A stretch of 64,000 nucleotides of DNA, taken from positions 62,001-126,000 of the forward strand of contig JBQJBP010000002.1 in the NCBI GenBank assembly GCA_052078155.1, in the 5' to 3' direction. The translations under genes were made by a program, and so were the position numbers. Position 1 is the first letter of the stretch. Each line of letters opens with the position of its first letter. This stretch comes from CAXBMB01 sp052078155 (GTDB lineage Bacteria; Pseudomonadota; Alphaproteobacteria; Kiloniellales; DSM-21159). Positions 18,499-27,601 of this stretch are shown piece after piece. The notes under the pieces are model-generated. The model did no database searches. It was not told the origin of the DNA and was given only the letters and a program-made list of their open reading frames with translations.

Positions 18499-19053
18499 TT
18501 AACAATCGGCACAGTCGAAAAAACGACTGTAGGCAGATTGGCGCATCTCCCGTTCGCTGAGTTTGTTGATGGAATAATAGAGGCTGATACCGATGAGAAA
18601 GGATGGCTGGCCCTTTTCGTCCGTCATGGGGCCGACAATCCGCTCTGCCGCACGTCCCAGCGGATTGGTTTCATAGGTCAGCTGCTTGCCGTAAAAAACA
18701 GCAGGGCGCTCCATCATATAGAGCCAGCGCTGATGTATTCCGGGATAGTCAGCCGGGGCAATGACATCAGCCACATCTTTTCCGGCAATGGTGCTGGTGT
18801 TCCAGACGTAGTTAATGGCTTCCCCCGCCAACTGGCAGACAAAGCGGTTGTTCTGCTGTTCAAAGCGGTGAAGCCAGAGAATGCGCAAAAGCTTTGGCAC
18901 CGCAATGGGGTCGAAGTCGGTTTTGACGGGGAGCAGACTTCCCCGGCGCAGGGACTGCCAATAGTCGAAAAACTGAACAATCTCCGGGCTGGCATTTTCA
19001 AGAAAACGGGCCCTGTCAGTCAGCAATTCCGTCTCAGGCGGACGCTCTATCAT
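18499..19053 (-). CDS. PAS_5 family protein, paralogue 3
   Basis: This 184-residue protein has one PAS_5 domain (FFDYWQSLRRGSLLPVKTDFDP, FVCQLAGEAINYVWNTSTIAGKD, LIGISLYYS) and a Cys-x2-Cys C terminus, FFDCADC. It is the first gene of the probable pair with paralogue 2. Its upstream region runs into repeat copy G. The two-cysteine tail could bind a metal or form a disulfide; this is inference. Confidence 0.85.
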   Translation of the reverse strand: MIERPPETELLTDRARFLENASPEIVQFFDYWQSLRRGSLLPVKTDFDPIAVPKLLRILWLHRFEQQNNRFVCQLAGEAINYVWNTSTIAGKDVADVIAPADYPGIHQRWLYMMERPAVFYGKQLTYETNPLGRAAERIVGPMTDEKGQPSFLIGISLYYSINKLSEREMRQSAYSRFFDCADC

Positions 19054-19156
19054 AATGGAAAAGGATTCCCGCTTTCTGAAGCCTCAGGTGTTAACCATAG
19101 CGCAGGATTGGTTTGGGTCAAAGCGCAAGGCGATCTCAACCAAAACGATCATGCTC

Positions 19157-19294
19157 TAGAGTCAAATCGGTTTAAATGGAATCACTACGTGATAACACTT
19201 GAAGCGTGAATTTGCCTCTTTTCAACGCGATAGAGGATGATTCACGGTTTAGTTCCAAGCGCAAAGCGCTTCTAACTAAACCGATCATGCTCTA
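19157..19294 (-). repeat. Intact element in reverse orientation (copy G)
   Basis: Read on the minus strand it is nearly identical to copy C, with all three hairpins and both TA ends, 138 bp long. Its left end on that strand forms the TAG stop codon of cobT. Just outside the other end is a leftover GATCATGCTC, the terminus of a second, lost copy. Confidence 0.9.
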
Positions 19295-21160
19295 GCTGGC
19301 TTTGCGCCGCTCCTGAGCCGCCCGCACCGCAGAATCCTCATCGAAGAGATCGGCCAGGTTTTCCATCATGGTACCGCCCAGCTGTTCCGCATCCACAATG
19401 GTCACGGCCCGACGGTAATAGCGGGTCACATCGTGACCGATGCCAATGGCGGTCAGTTCAACAGGGCTGCGCGTTTCAATGTACTCGATGGCTTCACGCA
19501 GATGCTTTTCCAGATAGTTGCCGGGATTGACCGACAGGGTGGAGTCATCCACCGGCGCGCCATCTGAAATCACCATCAGAATGCGGCGCTGCTCTGCCCG
19601 GGCCAACAGGCGGTTGTGGGCCCACAACAGAGCTTCCCCGTCGATGTTTTCTTTCAAAATGCCTTCGCGCAGCATCAGACCCAGGTTCTTGCGGGCCCGG
19701 CGCAGGGGCACATCAGCAGACTTGTAGATGATATGGCGCAGGTCATTCAGGCGTCCTGGCAGAGCCGGCTTGCCATCGGCGATCCATTTCTCACGGGACT
19801 GACCGCCTTTCCACATGCGCGTGGTAAAGCCGAGGATCTCCACCTTCACCCCACAACGCTCCAGGGTGCGAGCCAGGATGTCGGCGCTCATGGCGGCCAC
19901 CGAGATGGGACGCCCGCGCATGGAACCGGAATTGTCGATCAGCAGGGTAACCACGGTATCGCGGAAATCCGTATCCCGTTCCAGCTTGAAGGACAGCGCA
20001 TGGGTTGGCGTGGTCACCACCTGGGACAGGCGGGCCGTATCCAGCAGACCTTCTTCCAGATTGAACTCCCAGGCCCGGGTCTGCTTTGCCATCAGACGCC
20101 GCTGCATGCGGTTGGCCAGTCGGGAGATCACGCCCTGAAGGTGCAGCAACTGTTGGTCCAGCATCTGACGCAGCCGGGCCAGTTCATCGGCATCACAGAG
20201 ATCCTCTGCGGCGATTTCTTCGTCAAACTGCTGGGTAAAGGCTTTGTAGAGCGTGTTGACCTGGGCGTTGCGGCGATCATCCATGTCCGGGCGCTGACCG
20301 GGATTGCCCGGCTCATCTTCCCCGGCCCCCGGCATCATATCGCCGTCCATCTCGGCGCTGCTTTCCTCGCCGGACTCAGAATCGACACCGTCGGTGCTCT
20401 CCCCGGCTTCGGCCATGGAGGCATCGCCGTCATCATCATCCCCGGCCTCACCCTGGGACTGGGCATCCTGCTCTGCCCCATCGTGGTCGATCTGGTCCTG
20501 ATCCTGGTCGCTGGCTTCCTGTTCCAGATCCCCGGCTTCCAGATCCAGATGCTCCAACAGCTGTTTCAGGCTTTGTGAGAAGGCCCGCTGATCGTGGGCC
20601 AGTTTTGCCAGCTCCTGCAGGTCATTGAAGACCTCAGGTGCCAGAGCCCGGCGCCAGAGTTCAACGGCTCTGGTCGCCTCGCGGGGGGCTTCATGATCGG
20701 AGAAGACTTCACGGGCCAGCAGATGCAGGGCTTCCGACAGAGGGACCTGCTCGTGACTGTCGATCCGTGACCAGCCCCGCTGTTTGAATTTCTCTTCAAC
20801 CGCAGCGTCCAGGTTGCCGGCACAGCCGGACATCCGCTTGATGCCCAGAGATTCGCAGCGGGCCTGTTCCACCGCGTCGAAGATCTCCTGCGCCTGTTCA
20901 CCGGTGGGATAGAAAACTCCCTTGGCGTTGTCGGCGTGGTAGCGTTGACGCAGAGCAATGGCATCGGCCTGGCCGCGCACCAAAGCCGCTTCCTGATAGG
21001 GCAGATCCCGCGACGGCATGGGCAAACGCACTTCTGTGCCCACCAGACCATGCCCGGCGGCGGCAAAAGTGGCCGTCAGATCCTCACGCCGGGACAGGGC
21101 CCGAACGGTGGATCCGGTTGCCCGTTTAAACTGCTCCAGAGGGGTTTCGTTTTCAGCCAC
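19292..21160 (-). CDS. cobT: Aerobic cobaltochelatase subunit CobT
   Basis: This 622-residue protein is the VWA-containing partner of CobS in the ATP-dependent CobNST chelatase that inserts cobalt into hydrogenobyrinic acid diamide. It has an N-terminal helical domain, a very acidic Asp/Glu/Gly-rich linker (about 205-290) and a C-terminal VWA domain with the MIDAS motif DNSGSM (Asp409). Length and layout are standard. The stop codon TAG lies in the end of repeat copy G. cobS is 4.7 kb away on the same strand, separated by three plus-strand genes; in most alphaproteobacteria the two genes are adjacent. Confidence 0.95.
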   Translation of the reverse strand: MAENETPLEQFKRATGSTVRALSRREDLTATFAAAGHGLVGTEVRLPMPSRDLPYQEAALVRGQADAIALRQRYHADNAKGVFYPTGEQAQEIFDAVEQARCESLGIKRMSGCAGNLDAAVEEKFKQRGWSRIDSHEQVPLSEALHLLAREVFSDHEAPREATRAVELWRRALAPEVFNDLQELAKLAHDQRAFSQSLKQLLEHLDLEAGDLEQEASDQDQDQIDHDGAEQDAQSQGEAGDDDDGDASMAEAGESTDGVDSESGEESSAEMDGDMMPGAGEDEPGNPGQRPDMDDRRNAQVNTLYKAFTQQFDEEIAAEDLCDADELARLRQMLDQQLLHLQGVISRLANRMQRRLMAKQTRAWEFNLEEGLLDTARLSQVVTTPTHALSFKLERDTDFRDTVVTLLIDNSGSMRGRPISVAAMSADILARTLERCGVKVEILGFTTRMWKGGQSREKWIADGKPALPGRLNDLRHIIYKSADVPLRRARKNLGLMLREGILKENIDGEALLWAHNRLLARAEQRRILMVISDGAPVDDSTLSVNPGNYLEKHLREAIEYIETRSPVELTAIGIGHDVTRYYRRAVTIVDAEQLGGTMMENLADLFDEDSAVRAAQERRKAS

Positions 21161-21415
21161 GCTACTTCTCGATCTTCTTTCAAAGTGACCGCCGACAATA
21201 GGCTGCCTTTTGCCTTGGGTAAAGGCGACTTAGAGGCTGTCTTTCAACCCCCGGGATCAAGACTTTTGGGGCAGGCAACAGAGTTCACATAATCTGCTTA
21301 ACGCAGAGGTGTCTCTCTGCTATTCAAAGCTGTCTGTCTTTCTGGCCGTTCACCTTAAGATGATGAAAAACACAACAGGCAAACAGGTCAGTCAACAGGA
21401 GGTTAGGTTGTCAGA

Positions 21416-23527
21416 ATGAGTGAAGGGCCACAGGTGTTGCGCGTGGACGACGGTCCCAGTGCCAGGGATCGCGCGCTTGTTGCTGCACAAGAACTTCAGG
21501 AACCCTACTTGGGGCAGAAAATCCTCAAGATGTGCACCTGGCTACCATACCTGCCAATCATCCTCTGGCAGAAACTGGCAAGAATTTTCACATCTGTTAG
21601 AGACAGAAAATCCGGCGAACTTAGCAATCAAGCCTTTTGGGTGGCAGTACTTACTGAACTGACAACTCTCGGGGATCATCCAAAAAGGCAGGCTTTGAGC
21701 AACGCCTTTGACCAAGCAGTAACCACCTCGTCATTTAGACTCAAAATTCTGGTAAGAGCGTTGATGATGTGCGCTCTCGTGCTCTTTGTGGAAACCCTGA
21801 TTCCCTGGAATCTACTCGACGCCAGCCATCAAGCTTCGCAGGATTATCTCTACCGTCTGAGCGCACCCTATTTTCCACACGCAAGCCCCCCTGCTGACAA
21901 AGAGCCCCTGGTCGTCATGCTGACAGATCAAGACCAGAGATTCCTTGCACTGGATGGCTACCCAAAAAGCTGGACGCAATGGCCACCGGACGTGGCGCTC
22001 TACGCTGAAATTCTGGACACTTTGCTCAGTGCCGACCCTGCCGTGGTTTTTGTTGATGTCGGCTTCTTAACAGACCGGCAAAACAGCGACGTTTGCCGAT
22101 TGGCAGAAGTCCTGGAAAGCTATCGCTCTCAAAACATTCCTGTGCTTCTTGCCGGAGATTTCTCAAAGAATTTCGGGCAAACCCGCGGCGCTGAAGTTGG
22201 CGCAAACTACCTCTGCGAAAACGGTCGGAAAGTACCTTATCCTGAGGGCCGGGAGGCTGCTCTTCGCATTGCTCAGGAGCGCACTGGGGAAATCCTGCCT
22301 CATTTCATAGAGGCTGGCGCTCAAGCGGTTTCTATTCGGCAAAGCAAAGATCACTACCTCTTGTTCGATTGTGCCGCAAAACGACCGTCAGCAGCCTTGA
22401 AACTGCATCAGCAACAAATCGGCTTAGAAATGACCGACTCAGAGTTACAGCAGCTTTTCTGCAACCTGGACCAGTCCGAAGACCTGCTGGGTCTGCCGCG
22501 AAACCAGATGTCCATCTACTGGTCCAATCGAAACCTGGAAAAGCAGGTGCAAGAACAGCAACCGGCGAAACCAGTCACTTCGTCCGGTTCAGGCCAAACA
22601 CAAAATAGCTACATCCATCCTTATGCCTGTGTAGCAACACCTGAAACACTCATCTGGCGCATCTTACTGCCTGTTGCCGAAAACTTCGGCTTAAGTGGAG
22701 ACTTTGAAAGCAAGCAGAGTTGCCCTCCATACCGGACTCTGTCAGCTCAGCTGGTGCTTGAGAGCTTTGATCTGGATGATGAAGATTCCCCGCGCAGAGC
22801 GCTGATACACAACAATGCTGTCTTGCTTGGTGCAGACTTCCGAATGGGCAATGATCTGACCCGCCCCCCAACCCATGACCGTTTACCAGGTGTCTATCGC
22901 CACGCCATGGCGCTGGAAAATCTCCAACGTCTTTCCTACCAGCCCAATGAAAGACCTTGTCTAAGCAAACACGAAGACACCATCAGTCACCGGATGTTGC
23001 TACCCAGCAGCTGGGCAAGTTGGGCAAATCTAGGCTGTGGGTACCTGAGCCGACCCCCGGAATTCTGGGGTGTGGACACCAGTTTGCTTTATCGAATCTG
23101 CAGCACTTTTGTGTTATCATTGGTTGTAAGCGGCTTTCTTTACCGGATCGGCAGTCTGTCGAGAAATGCCGTAGAGTTGGGTGCAAAAAGGCAGGCATCT
23201 CTGAGTCAGCCGGGCAAAGAAACCGCGTCGGCAAGCCTCAGCAAGCTAAGAGATTTGCTTCCTTTGTTTGTCCAGTACCGGGTCAGGATTCTTCTTCTGT
23301 TGATTGTATCAGCAGTTTTCTTCCTGGCTCTGTGGCTGGTTCCTCTCTGGCTCATTGTCGAAGTGTTGCGATGGGAACCAGAAACTCTAATTGACATTTT
23401 TCTGCTGATCTCAGCGAGCATCGCTTTAAATCTGACCGCATTTATCAAAGCGGTTGGACGCACATCAGAGTATCTCCAACTGCTGGATAATGAGTTGGAT
23501 GAAAGGCGCAACAGGCTAAGCGCATAG
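21416..23527 (+). CDS. CHASE2 sensor protein without a recognised output domain
   Basis: This 703-residue protein has an N-terminal cytoplasmic segment (about 1-110), one membrane helix (about 113-133), a large extracytoplasmic CHASE2-type domain (about 150-520; VVMLTDQDQRFLALDGYPKSW, PAVVFVDVGFL, NAVLLGADFRMG, LPGVYRHAMALENL) and a cluster of C-terminal membrane helices (about 565-585, 625-650, 655-680). CHASE2 proteins normally end in a kinase, cyclase or GGDEF domain; here only about 25 residues follow the last helix. AGGAGGT lies upstream. Base composition is visibly less GC-rich than the neighbouring cob genes. It leads a three-gene unit. Confidence 0.75.
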   Translation: MSEGPQVLRVDDGPSARDRALVAAQELQEPYLGQKILKMCTWLPYLPIILWQKLARIFTSVRDRKSGELSNQAFWVAVLTELTTLGDHPKRQALSNAFDQAVTTSSFRLKILVRALMMCALVLFVETLIPWNLLDASHQASQDYLYRLSAPYFPHASPPADKEPLVVMLTDQDQRFLALDGYPKSWTQWPPDVALYAEILDTLLSADPAVVFVDVGFLTDRQNSDVCRLAEVLESYRSQNIPVLLAGDFSKNFGQTRGAEVGANYLCENGRKVPYPEGREAALRIAQERTGEILPHFIEAGAQAVSIRQSKDHYLLFDCAAKRPSAALKLHQQQIGLEMTDSELQQLFCNLDQSEDLLGLPRNQMSIYWSNRNLEKQVQEQQPAKPVTSSGSGQTQNSYIHPYACVATPETLIWRILLPVAENFGLSGDFESKQSCPPYRTLSAQLVLESFDLDDEDSPRRALIHNNAVLLGADFRMGNDLTRPPTHDRLPGVYRHAMALENLQRLSYQPNERPCLSKHEDTISHRMLLPSSWASWANLGCGYLSRPPEFWGVDTSLLYRICSTFVLSLVVSGFLYRIGSLSRNAVELGAKRQASLSQPGKETASASLSKLRDLLPLFVQYRVRILLLLIVSAVFFLALWLVPLWLIVEVLRWEPETLIDIFLLISASIALNLTAFIKAVGRTSEYLQLLDNELDERRNRLSA

Positions 23528-23558
23528 GGTCACTTGAGGTGTTGGGAAGCAACGTACA

Positions 23559-23999
23559 ATGATGGGATTACCCGCTATGGTCAGGCATACACACCCCCTT
23601 CTGATAGCAGTGTTCTGCTTTTCTGCCTCAACAATGATCTGGAGCGCCGATCCGCAAGAAGCGCAGGCCGCCTTGAGCTGTGAGAAACTCCAAACCAATG
23701 GCAATGCGGAATTGGTCACCAAATTCCGCGGTTCCAAACTCAAAACTTATTCCGCGCCCAACAAGTCCTCCTCTTCAACAACTTATAAAAAGAAAGATGT
23801 GTCAGGCTGCTTACCATTCATTGTGGTCGACAAAGCACATAGCGGTTTTGTGGAGATCCGCTTCTCCTCAAAGAAAACGCTTTGGGTTGAGTCTCACCGT
23901 GTCAAAATCGGCGACAAGAAAGTCAATGTTGGCTGTCTTCAGATCAGCCAGAACACCAGTGGCAGTCGGGGTGCAGGAGAGAACGTATGTTCAGATTGA
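23559..23999 (+). CDS. Small secreted SH3-like protein
   Basis: This 146-residue protein has an N-terminal signal peptide (about residues 1-38, ending EAQAALS) and a mature part with an SH3-type look: LKTYSAPNKSSSS, then FVEIRFSSKKTLWVESHRVKI. Four mature cysteines (in SCEKL, SGCLP, VGCLQ, NVCSD) could form disulfides. It begins 31 bp after the CHASE2 gene and overlaps the next gene by 13 bp, so the three are co-transcribed. ATG at 23559, 23562 and 23577 are all possible starts. SH3 assignment is tentative. Confidence 0.6.
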   Translation: MMGLPAMVRHTHPLLIAVFCFSASTMIWSADPQEAQAALSCEKLQTNGNAELVTKFRGSKLKTYSAPNKSSSSTTYKKKDVSGCLPFIVVDKAHSGFVEIRFSSKKTLWVESHRVKIGDKKVNVGCLQISQNTSGSRGAGENVCSD

Positions 24000-25672
24000 A
24001 AGGCCTCTCCAATTCCTTTGATCTGGCGGGCATCATTGTAGGCCTGGCAGCGGTAATGACTGTTGCTGCACCCGCTCATGCCTTTCTGGACAACATTTTT
24101 CCCGGCAAGGATACCAAGGACGAATTCGAAGGGCGCTATATCGACACCATCAGTTCCGGGGCCTGGACGCCTCCACTGGAACGCCTGGAAAAAGAGCGGG
24201 CGGAGCGGGAAAAGAGGCAGGCCAGCCAGCACAACGACATCGGTGACGACAGCCGGGACTATGGCGTTCGCAGCGAAGAAGGCAGCGGGCCACCAACGCA
24301 GGGTGAAATGACTGTGCCAATTGTCCGGGACGGGGTCACCTTGCTGCGCATGAGTGCCGACGGCCTGGTGCCGGAAAATGAGCTTCATGCCTATCTCAAC
24401 GCCCTTCTAGCCCGGTTGAAAGCCCATTCGCCCCGCAGCAATGTTCCCAGCAGCGTGGTAATTCTGGGTGGCCGGAATTATCACGAGGCAGTGGCCATGC
24501 CCGACGGGGTCATCGGGGTGCCGCTGGCCTTCTTGCGGGACGCTGAAACCGAAGATGAAGTCGCGGCCGTGATGGCTCATGAGCTGGCCCATGTCATCCT
24601 CGAACATCATGATCAGGACTGGTACGACAAAGCCCAGTCCAACCTCATTTCCAGTGGCGTATTCGCCGTTTCCCTGGCCAGTGACATGGCTGCACAGACA
24701 GGGGTCGGCGGCCGGTTTGCGGGCGAGAGCTGGAAGTACATTCTGGCAGCTGATGCCGCCTCTGCCGTGGTTGACAAAGGTCTCTTTCCCAGCCTGACCC
24801 GCGAACAGGAGGATGAAGCCGACCTCTTGGGTCTGGACCTGATGATTGCCGCCGGATTCAACTACGAGGGCATGGCAGATTTCCTCGGCAACCTGCAGGA
24901 AATCGAAGAAAGCCTGGAAGAGCAGAAAGCCGAAGCCACCCGACAGCGGCAGGCGGCTACCAATGAAGCAGTGAACGATCAGATGTCCCAGGGCAACGTC
25001 TCCGGGGCGGTGGGAGCCGTGGCCAGCGAGCTTGGCGGCGCCCTGGACGATATCTTCGGCAGCACCTCCAAAGAACACCGCAGTGCCGAGGACCGGCTGG
25101 ACTCTCTCTTCGACTATCTGGACCGGGAATACCTGGAGAAAGGCGATTTCCAGGAGCCGGAAGACAGCCGCCCTCTGAAGGTTACCAAGACAAAATCAGC
25201 AAAGGCCCTCTTCCAGAGTTATGACTACATCGCCAGTACGGTCATCGCTTTGCAGAAAACAGATATAGACCTGGCCAAACAGGAATCAGACCGCTTCTGG
25301 AAAGGGGCGCACCGCTATGATGACTGGGCGCTCTTCACCCGCTCTCAGGTCTGGATGGCAAAAGACAATCTGAAGAACCAGCAAATCAACCTGAAACGGG
25401 CGGTCCAGTCACCTCTGGCACCCCTGGAAATCTATCGCAGCCTGTCACGCAGCTACTACAACAGCGGGGCCAGAGGGGACGGCGTTGCCGTTGCCATTGA
25501 AGCCTGGGACATCTTCCAGAAACCACCCCAGTTCTACCCGGACATCATCTTTGCCTATCACCAGGCTGGCAATCAGGCACAGGTGCGCGAGCTGGTCATG
25601 GAATGTCAGATCACCTATCGGGATCAGGCTGAAGCCTGCAAAACAGCCGCTCAAGGCTATCTGGTTCAGTAA
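23987..25672 (+). CDS. M48 family zinc metalloprotease, periplasmic
   Basis: This 561-residue protein has a signal peptide (about 1-34, VAAPAHAFLD) and an M48 peptidase domain with HELAH at 198-202 and the third ligand in EQEDEADLLGLDLM. A C-terminal helical region (about 400-560) resembles TPR repeats. This is the BepA/Loip-like layout of periplasmic quality-control proteases. Translation is coupled to the SH3-like gene by a 13-bp overlap, and a terminator follows. As the last gene of the CHASE2 unit it is the only member with a predicted enzymatic activity. Confidence 0.85.
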   Translation: MFRLKGLSNSFDLAGIIVGLAAVMTVAAPAHAFLDNIFPGKDTKDEFEGRYIDTISSGAWTPPLERLEKERAEREKRQASQHNDIGDDSRDYGVRSEEGSGPPTQGEMTVPIVRDGVTLLRMSADGLVPENELHAYLNALLARLKAHSPRSNVPSSVVILGGRNYHEAVAMPDGVIGVPLAFLRDAETEDEVAAVMAHELAHVILEHHDQDWYDKAQSNLISSGVFAVSLASDMAAQTGVGGRFAGESWKYILAADAASAVVDKGLFPSLTREQEDEADLLGLDLMIAAGFNYEGMADFLGNLQEIEESLEEQKAEATRQRQAATNEAVNDQMSQGNVSGAVGAVASELGGALDDIFGSTSKEHRSAEDRLDSLFDYLDREYLEKGDFQEPEDSRPLKVTKTKSAKALFQSYDYIASTVIALQKTDIDLAKQESDRFWKGAHRYDDWALFTRSQVWMAKDNLKNQQINLKRAVQSPLAPLEIYRSLSRSYYNSGARGDGVAVAIEAWDIFQKPPQFYPDIIFAYHQAGNQAQVRELVMECQITYRDQAEACKTAAQGYLVQ

Positions 25673-25699
25673 CTCTCCGATTTTCTCCAGACATCTCAA

Positions 25700-25739
25700 A
25701 AGAAAAGCCGCCGGACCCAACTCCGGCGGCATTTTGTCA
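25700..25739 (+). terminator. Terminator of the CHASE2/SH3/M48 unit
   Basis: GCCGCCGG pairs with CCGGCGGC around an eight-base loop and is followed by ATTTTGTC. Preceding A-rich bases could make it work on the cobS side too, though cobS reads away from it only at its 3' end. Confidence 0.8.
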
Positions 25740-25849
25740 TTTAGACCAGCCAACTCTGCTGTCAGCTGCTCTTTTCAGTGCTTTGAGCATCACTCACGGC
25801 TCAGGTATCGGCGCTAAAGGTTTCCACCTGAATCAGTTGTGCTCTGCTG

Positions 25850-26848
25850 TTAAACAGCGATCGCCGTCACACCTGTTTCCGGCAGTTCTGCGTTGAAGCA
25901 GCGCTGATAGTACTCAGCCACCAGCGGCCGCTCGACCTCATCGCACTTGTTGAGGAAGGTCACGCGGAAGGCAAAGCCCACATCGGCGAAAATCTTGGCG
26001 TTTTCAGCCCAGGTGATAACGGTCCGCGGGCTCATCACCGTGGAAATGTCCCCGTTCACAAAACCGGCACGGGTCAGATCTGCAACAGCCACCATGGACT
26101 TGATGGTCTCGCGTCCGGCGTCGTTGTCGTAGTCAGCCAGCTTCGACAGCACGATGCCTTCTTCCTGCTCATGGGGCAGGTAGTTCAGGGTCGTGACAAT
26201 GTTCCAGCGGTCCATCTGGCCCTGGTTGATCTGCTGGGTTCCGTGATAGAGGCCCGTGGTGTCCCCCAGACCCACCGTGTTGGTGGTGGAAAAGAGACGG
26301 AAGGCCTTGTGCGGGCGGATCACCTGGTTCTGATCCAGCAGGGTCAGCTTGCCTTCCACTTCCAGCACGCGCTGGATCACAAACATCACATCAGCCCGTC
26401 CGGCATCGTATTCGTCAAAGACCAGAGCGGTGGGGCGCTGCAGGCACCAGGGCAGCAGACCTTCGCGGAATTCGGTCACCTGACGACCGTCCTTCAGAAC
26501 GATGGCGTCTTTCCCGATCAAATCAATGCGGCTGACGTGACTGTCCAGGTTGATGCGGATGCAGGGCCAGTTCAGACGGGCAGCCACCTGTTCGATATGG
26601 GTGGATTTACCGGTACCGTGATAGCCCTGAACCATAACGCGGCGGTTATGGGCGAAGCCGGCCAGGATGGCCATGGTTGTGTCATGGTCAAACTGATAGG
26701 TGTCGTCCTGGTCAGGAACATAACTACAGGCCTCCGAATAGGCGGGGACCATCATGTCGCTGTCGAGGCCAAAAACCTGCCGGACGGAAACCGTGGTGTC
26801 AGGCATGCCAGTTGGCATTTCGCCAGTGAATTCCTTTGCGTCAGCCAT
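25850..26848 (-). CDS. cobS: Aerobic cobaltochelatase subunit CobS
   Basis: This 332-residue AAA+ ATPase has Walker A GYHGTGKST (Lys81) and Walker B TALVFDEYD, with family blocks VFGLDSDMMVPAYSEAC and LGDTTGLYHGTQQINQGQMD. It forms the hexameric motor that works with CobT and CobN in cobalt insertion. Length is standard. A J-domain gene lies 78 bp upstream, as is usual in alphaproteobacteria. The next gene downstream on this strand is cobT, but only after 4.7 kb of opposite-strand genes. Confidence 0.96.
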   Translation of the reverse strand: MADAKEFTGEMPTGMPDTTVSVRQVFGLDSDMMVPAYSEACSYVPDQDDTYQFDHDTTMAILAGFAHNRRVMVQGYHGTGKSTHIEQVAARLNWPCIRINLDSHVSRIDLIGKDAIVLKDGRQVTEFREGLLPWCLQRPTALVFDEYDAGRADVMFVIQRVLEVEGKLTLLDQNQVIRPHKAFRLFSTTNTVGLGDTTGLYHGTQQINQGQMDRWNIVTTLNYLPHEQEEGIVLSKLADYDNDAGRETIKSMVAVADLTRAGFVNGDISTVMSPRTVITWAENAKIFADVGFAFRVTFLNKCDEVERPLVAEYYQRCFNAELPETGVTAIAV

Positions 26849-26926
26849 GGGTGGAGAACTTCCTTACTCGTTTCTTCCCCGCCAGCGGGGTCATCTTGCT
26901 TGATAAATACCGGCCCAAAGGCTGGT

Positions 26927-27511
26927 TCAGGAATAGAGTGCTTTGAGGGTGCTATAGGCTTGATTGACACGTTTCAAGCGTTCTTCTGCCTTTTTTCCTC
27001 CCCCGTTGGTATCGGGGTGCAGCGATTTGACCAACTCTTTGTAACGTACCTTCACCTCCTGGGCGGTGATGGGCGGGCTCAATCCCAGGCAATCCAGGGC
27101 CTGGCCCGCGTCTGACGTTACCTCGAGATAGTCTGATGGCTCCTGGCCACCAGCTCTGTTGCGACGGCGACCGGAAAAGGCGGCAAAGCCGTCGTGAATT
27201 TCTGGATCTTCCGTGGCCACTGGAATTTCACCCATGCGCCAGGTCGGCCGATCCCAGACCTGATCCCGGCGCCGTTGGGCGTCAACGGCCTCCTGGCCCT
27301 GTCCGGCAAAGAAGTCCCAGGCCTGGTTGTAGGCGCGGACATGCTCCAGGCAGAACCAGATGTAGCTGTGCAAAGCGCTGCGGTCTGCCGGCGCTTTGTA
27401 GGCCCCCAGCTCCTGACACTCCGGGTGCGCGCAAAGCCGCTCCGCCGGCTGAGAGTCAGCAGAGTTTTTTCGCAGCGGCGCTTCCAGGGCCTGTGGGGAC
27501 GAACTCGCCAT
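26927..27511 (-). CDS. J-domain protein encoded upstream of cobS
   Basis: This protein of about 194 residues has a C-terminal J domain with KSLHPDTNGG (HPD motif) and an N-terminal Cys/His block CAHPECQELGAYKAP that is seen in the alphaproteobacterial proteins encoded next to cobS. It is a co-chaperone candidate for DnaK; a link with the cobaltochelatase is suggested only by position. The start is uncertain: 27511 fits the usual length of the N-terminal extension, 27574 is also open, and neither has a clear Shine-Dalgarno. Confidence 0.8.
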   Translation of the reverse strand: MASSSPQALEAPLRKNSADSQPAERLCAHPECQELGAYKAPADRSALHSYIWFCLEHVRAYNQAWDFFAGQGQEAVDAQRRRDQVWDRPTWRMGEIPVATEDPEIHDGFAAFSGRRRNRAGGQEPSDYLEVTSDAGQALDCLGLSPPITAQEVKVRYKELVKSLHPDTNGGGKKAEERLKRVNQAYSTLKALYS

Positions 27512-27601
27512 CGGGGGATTATGAAAGGGCGTCCGTAGGCTGACAAGCCACCGCTGGGACAAACTGCCATGCAAAAAGGCAGGGTCAAAAGGCCGTCCTG
27601 A

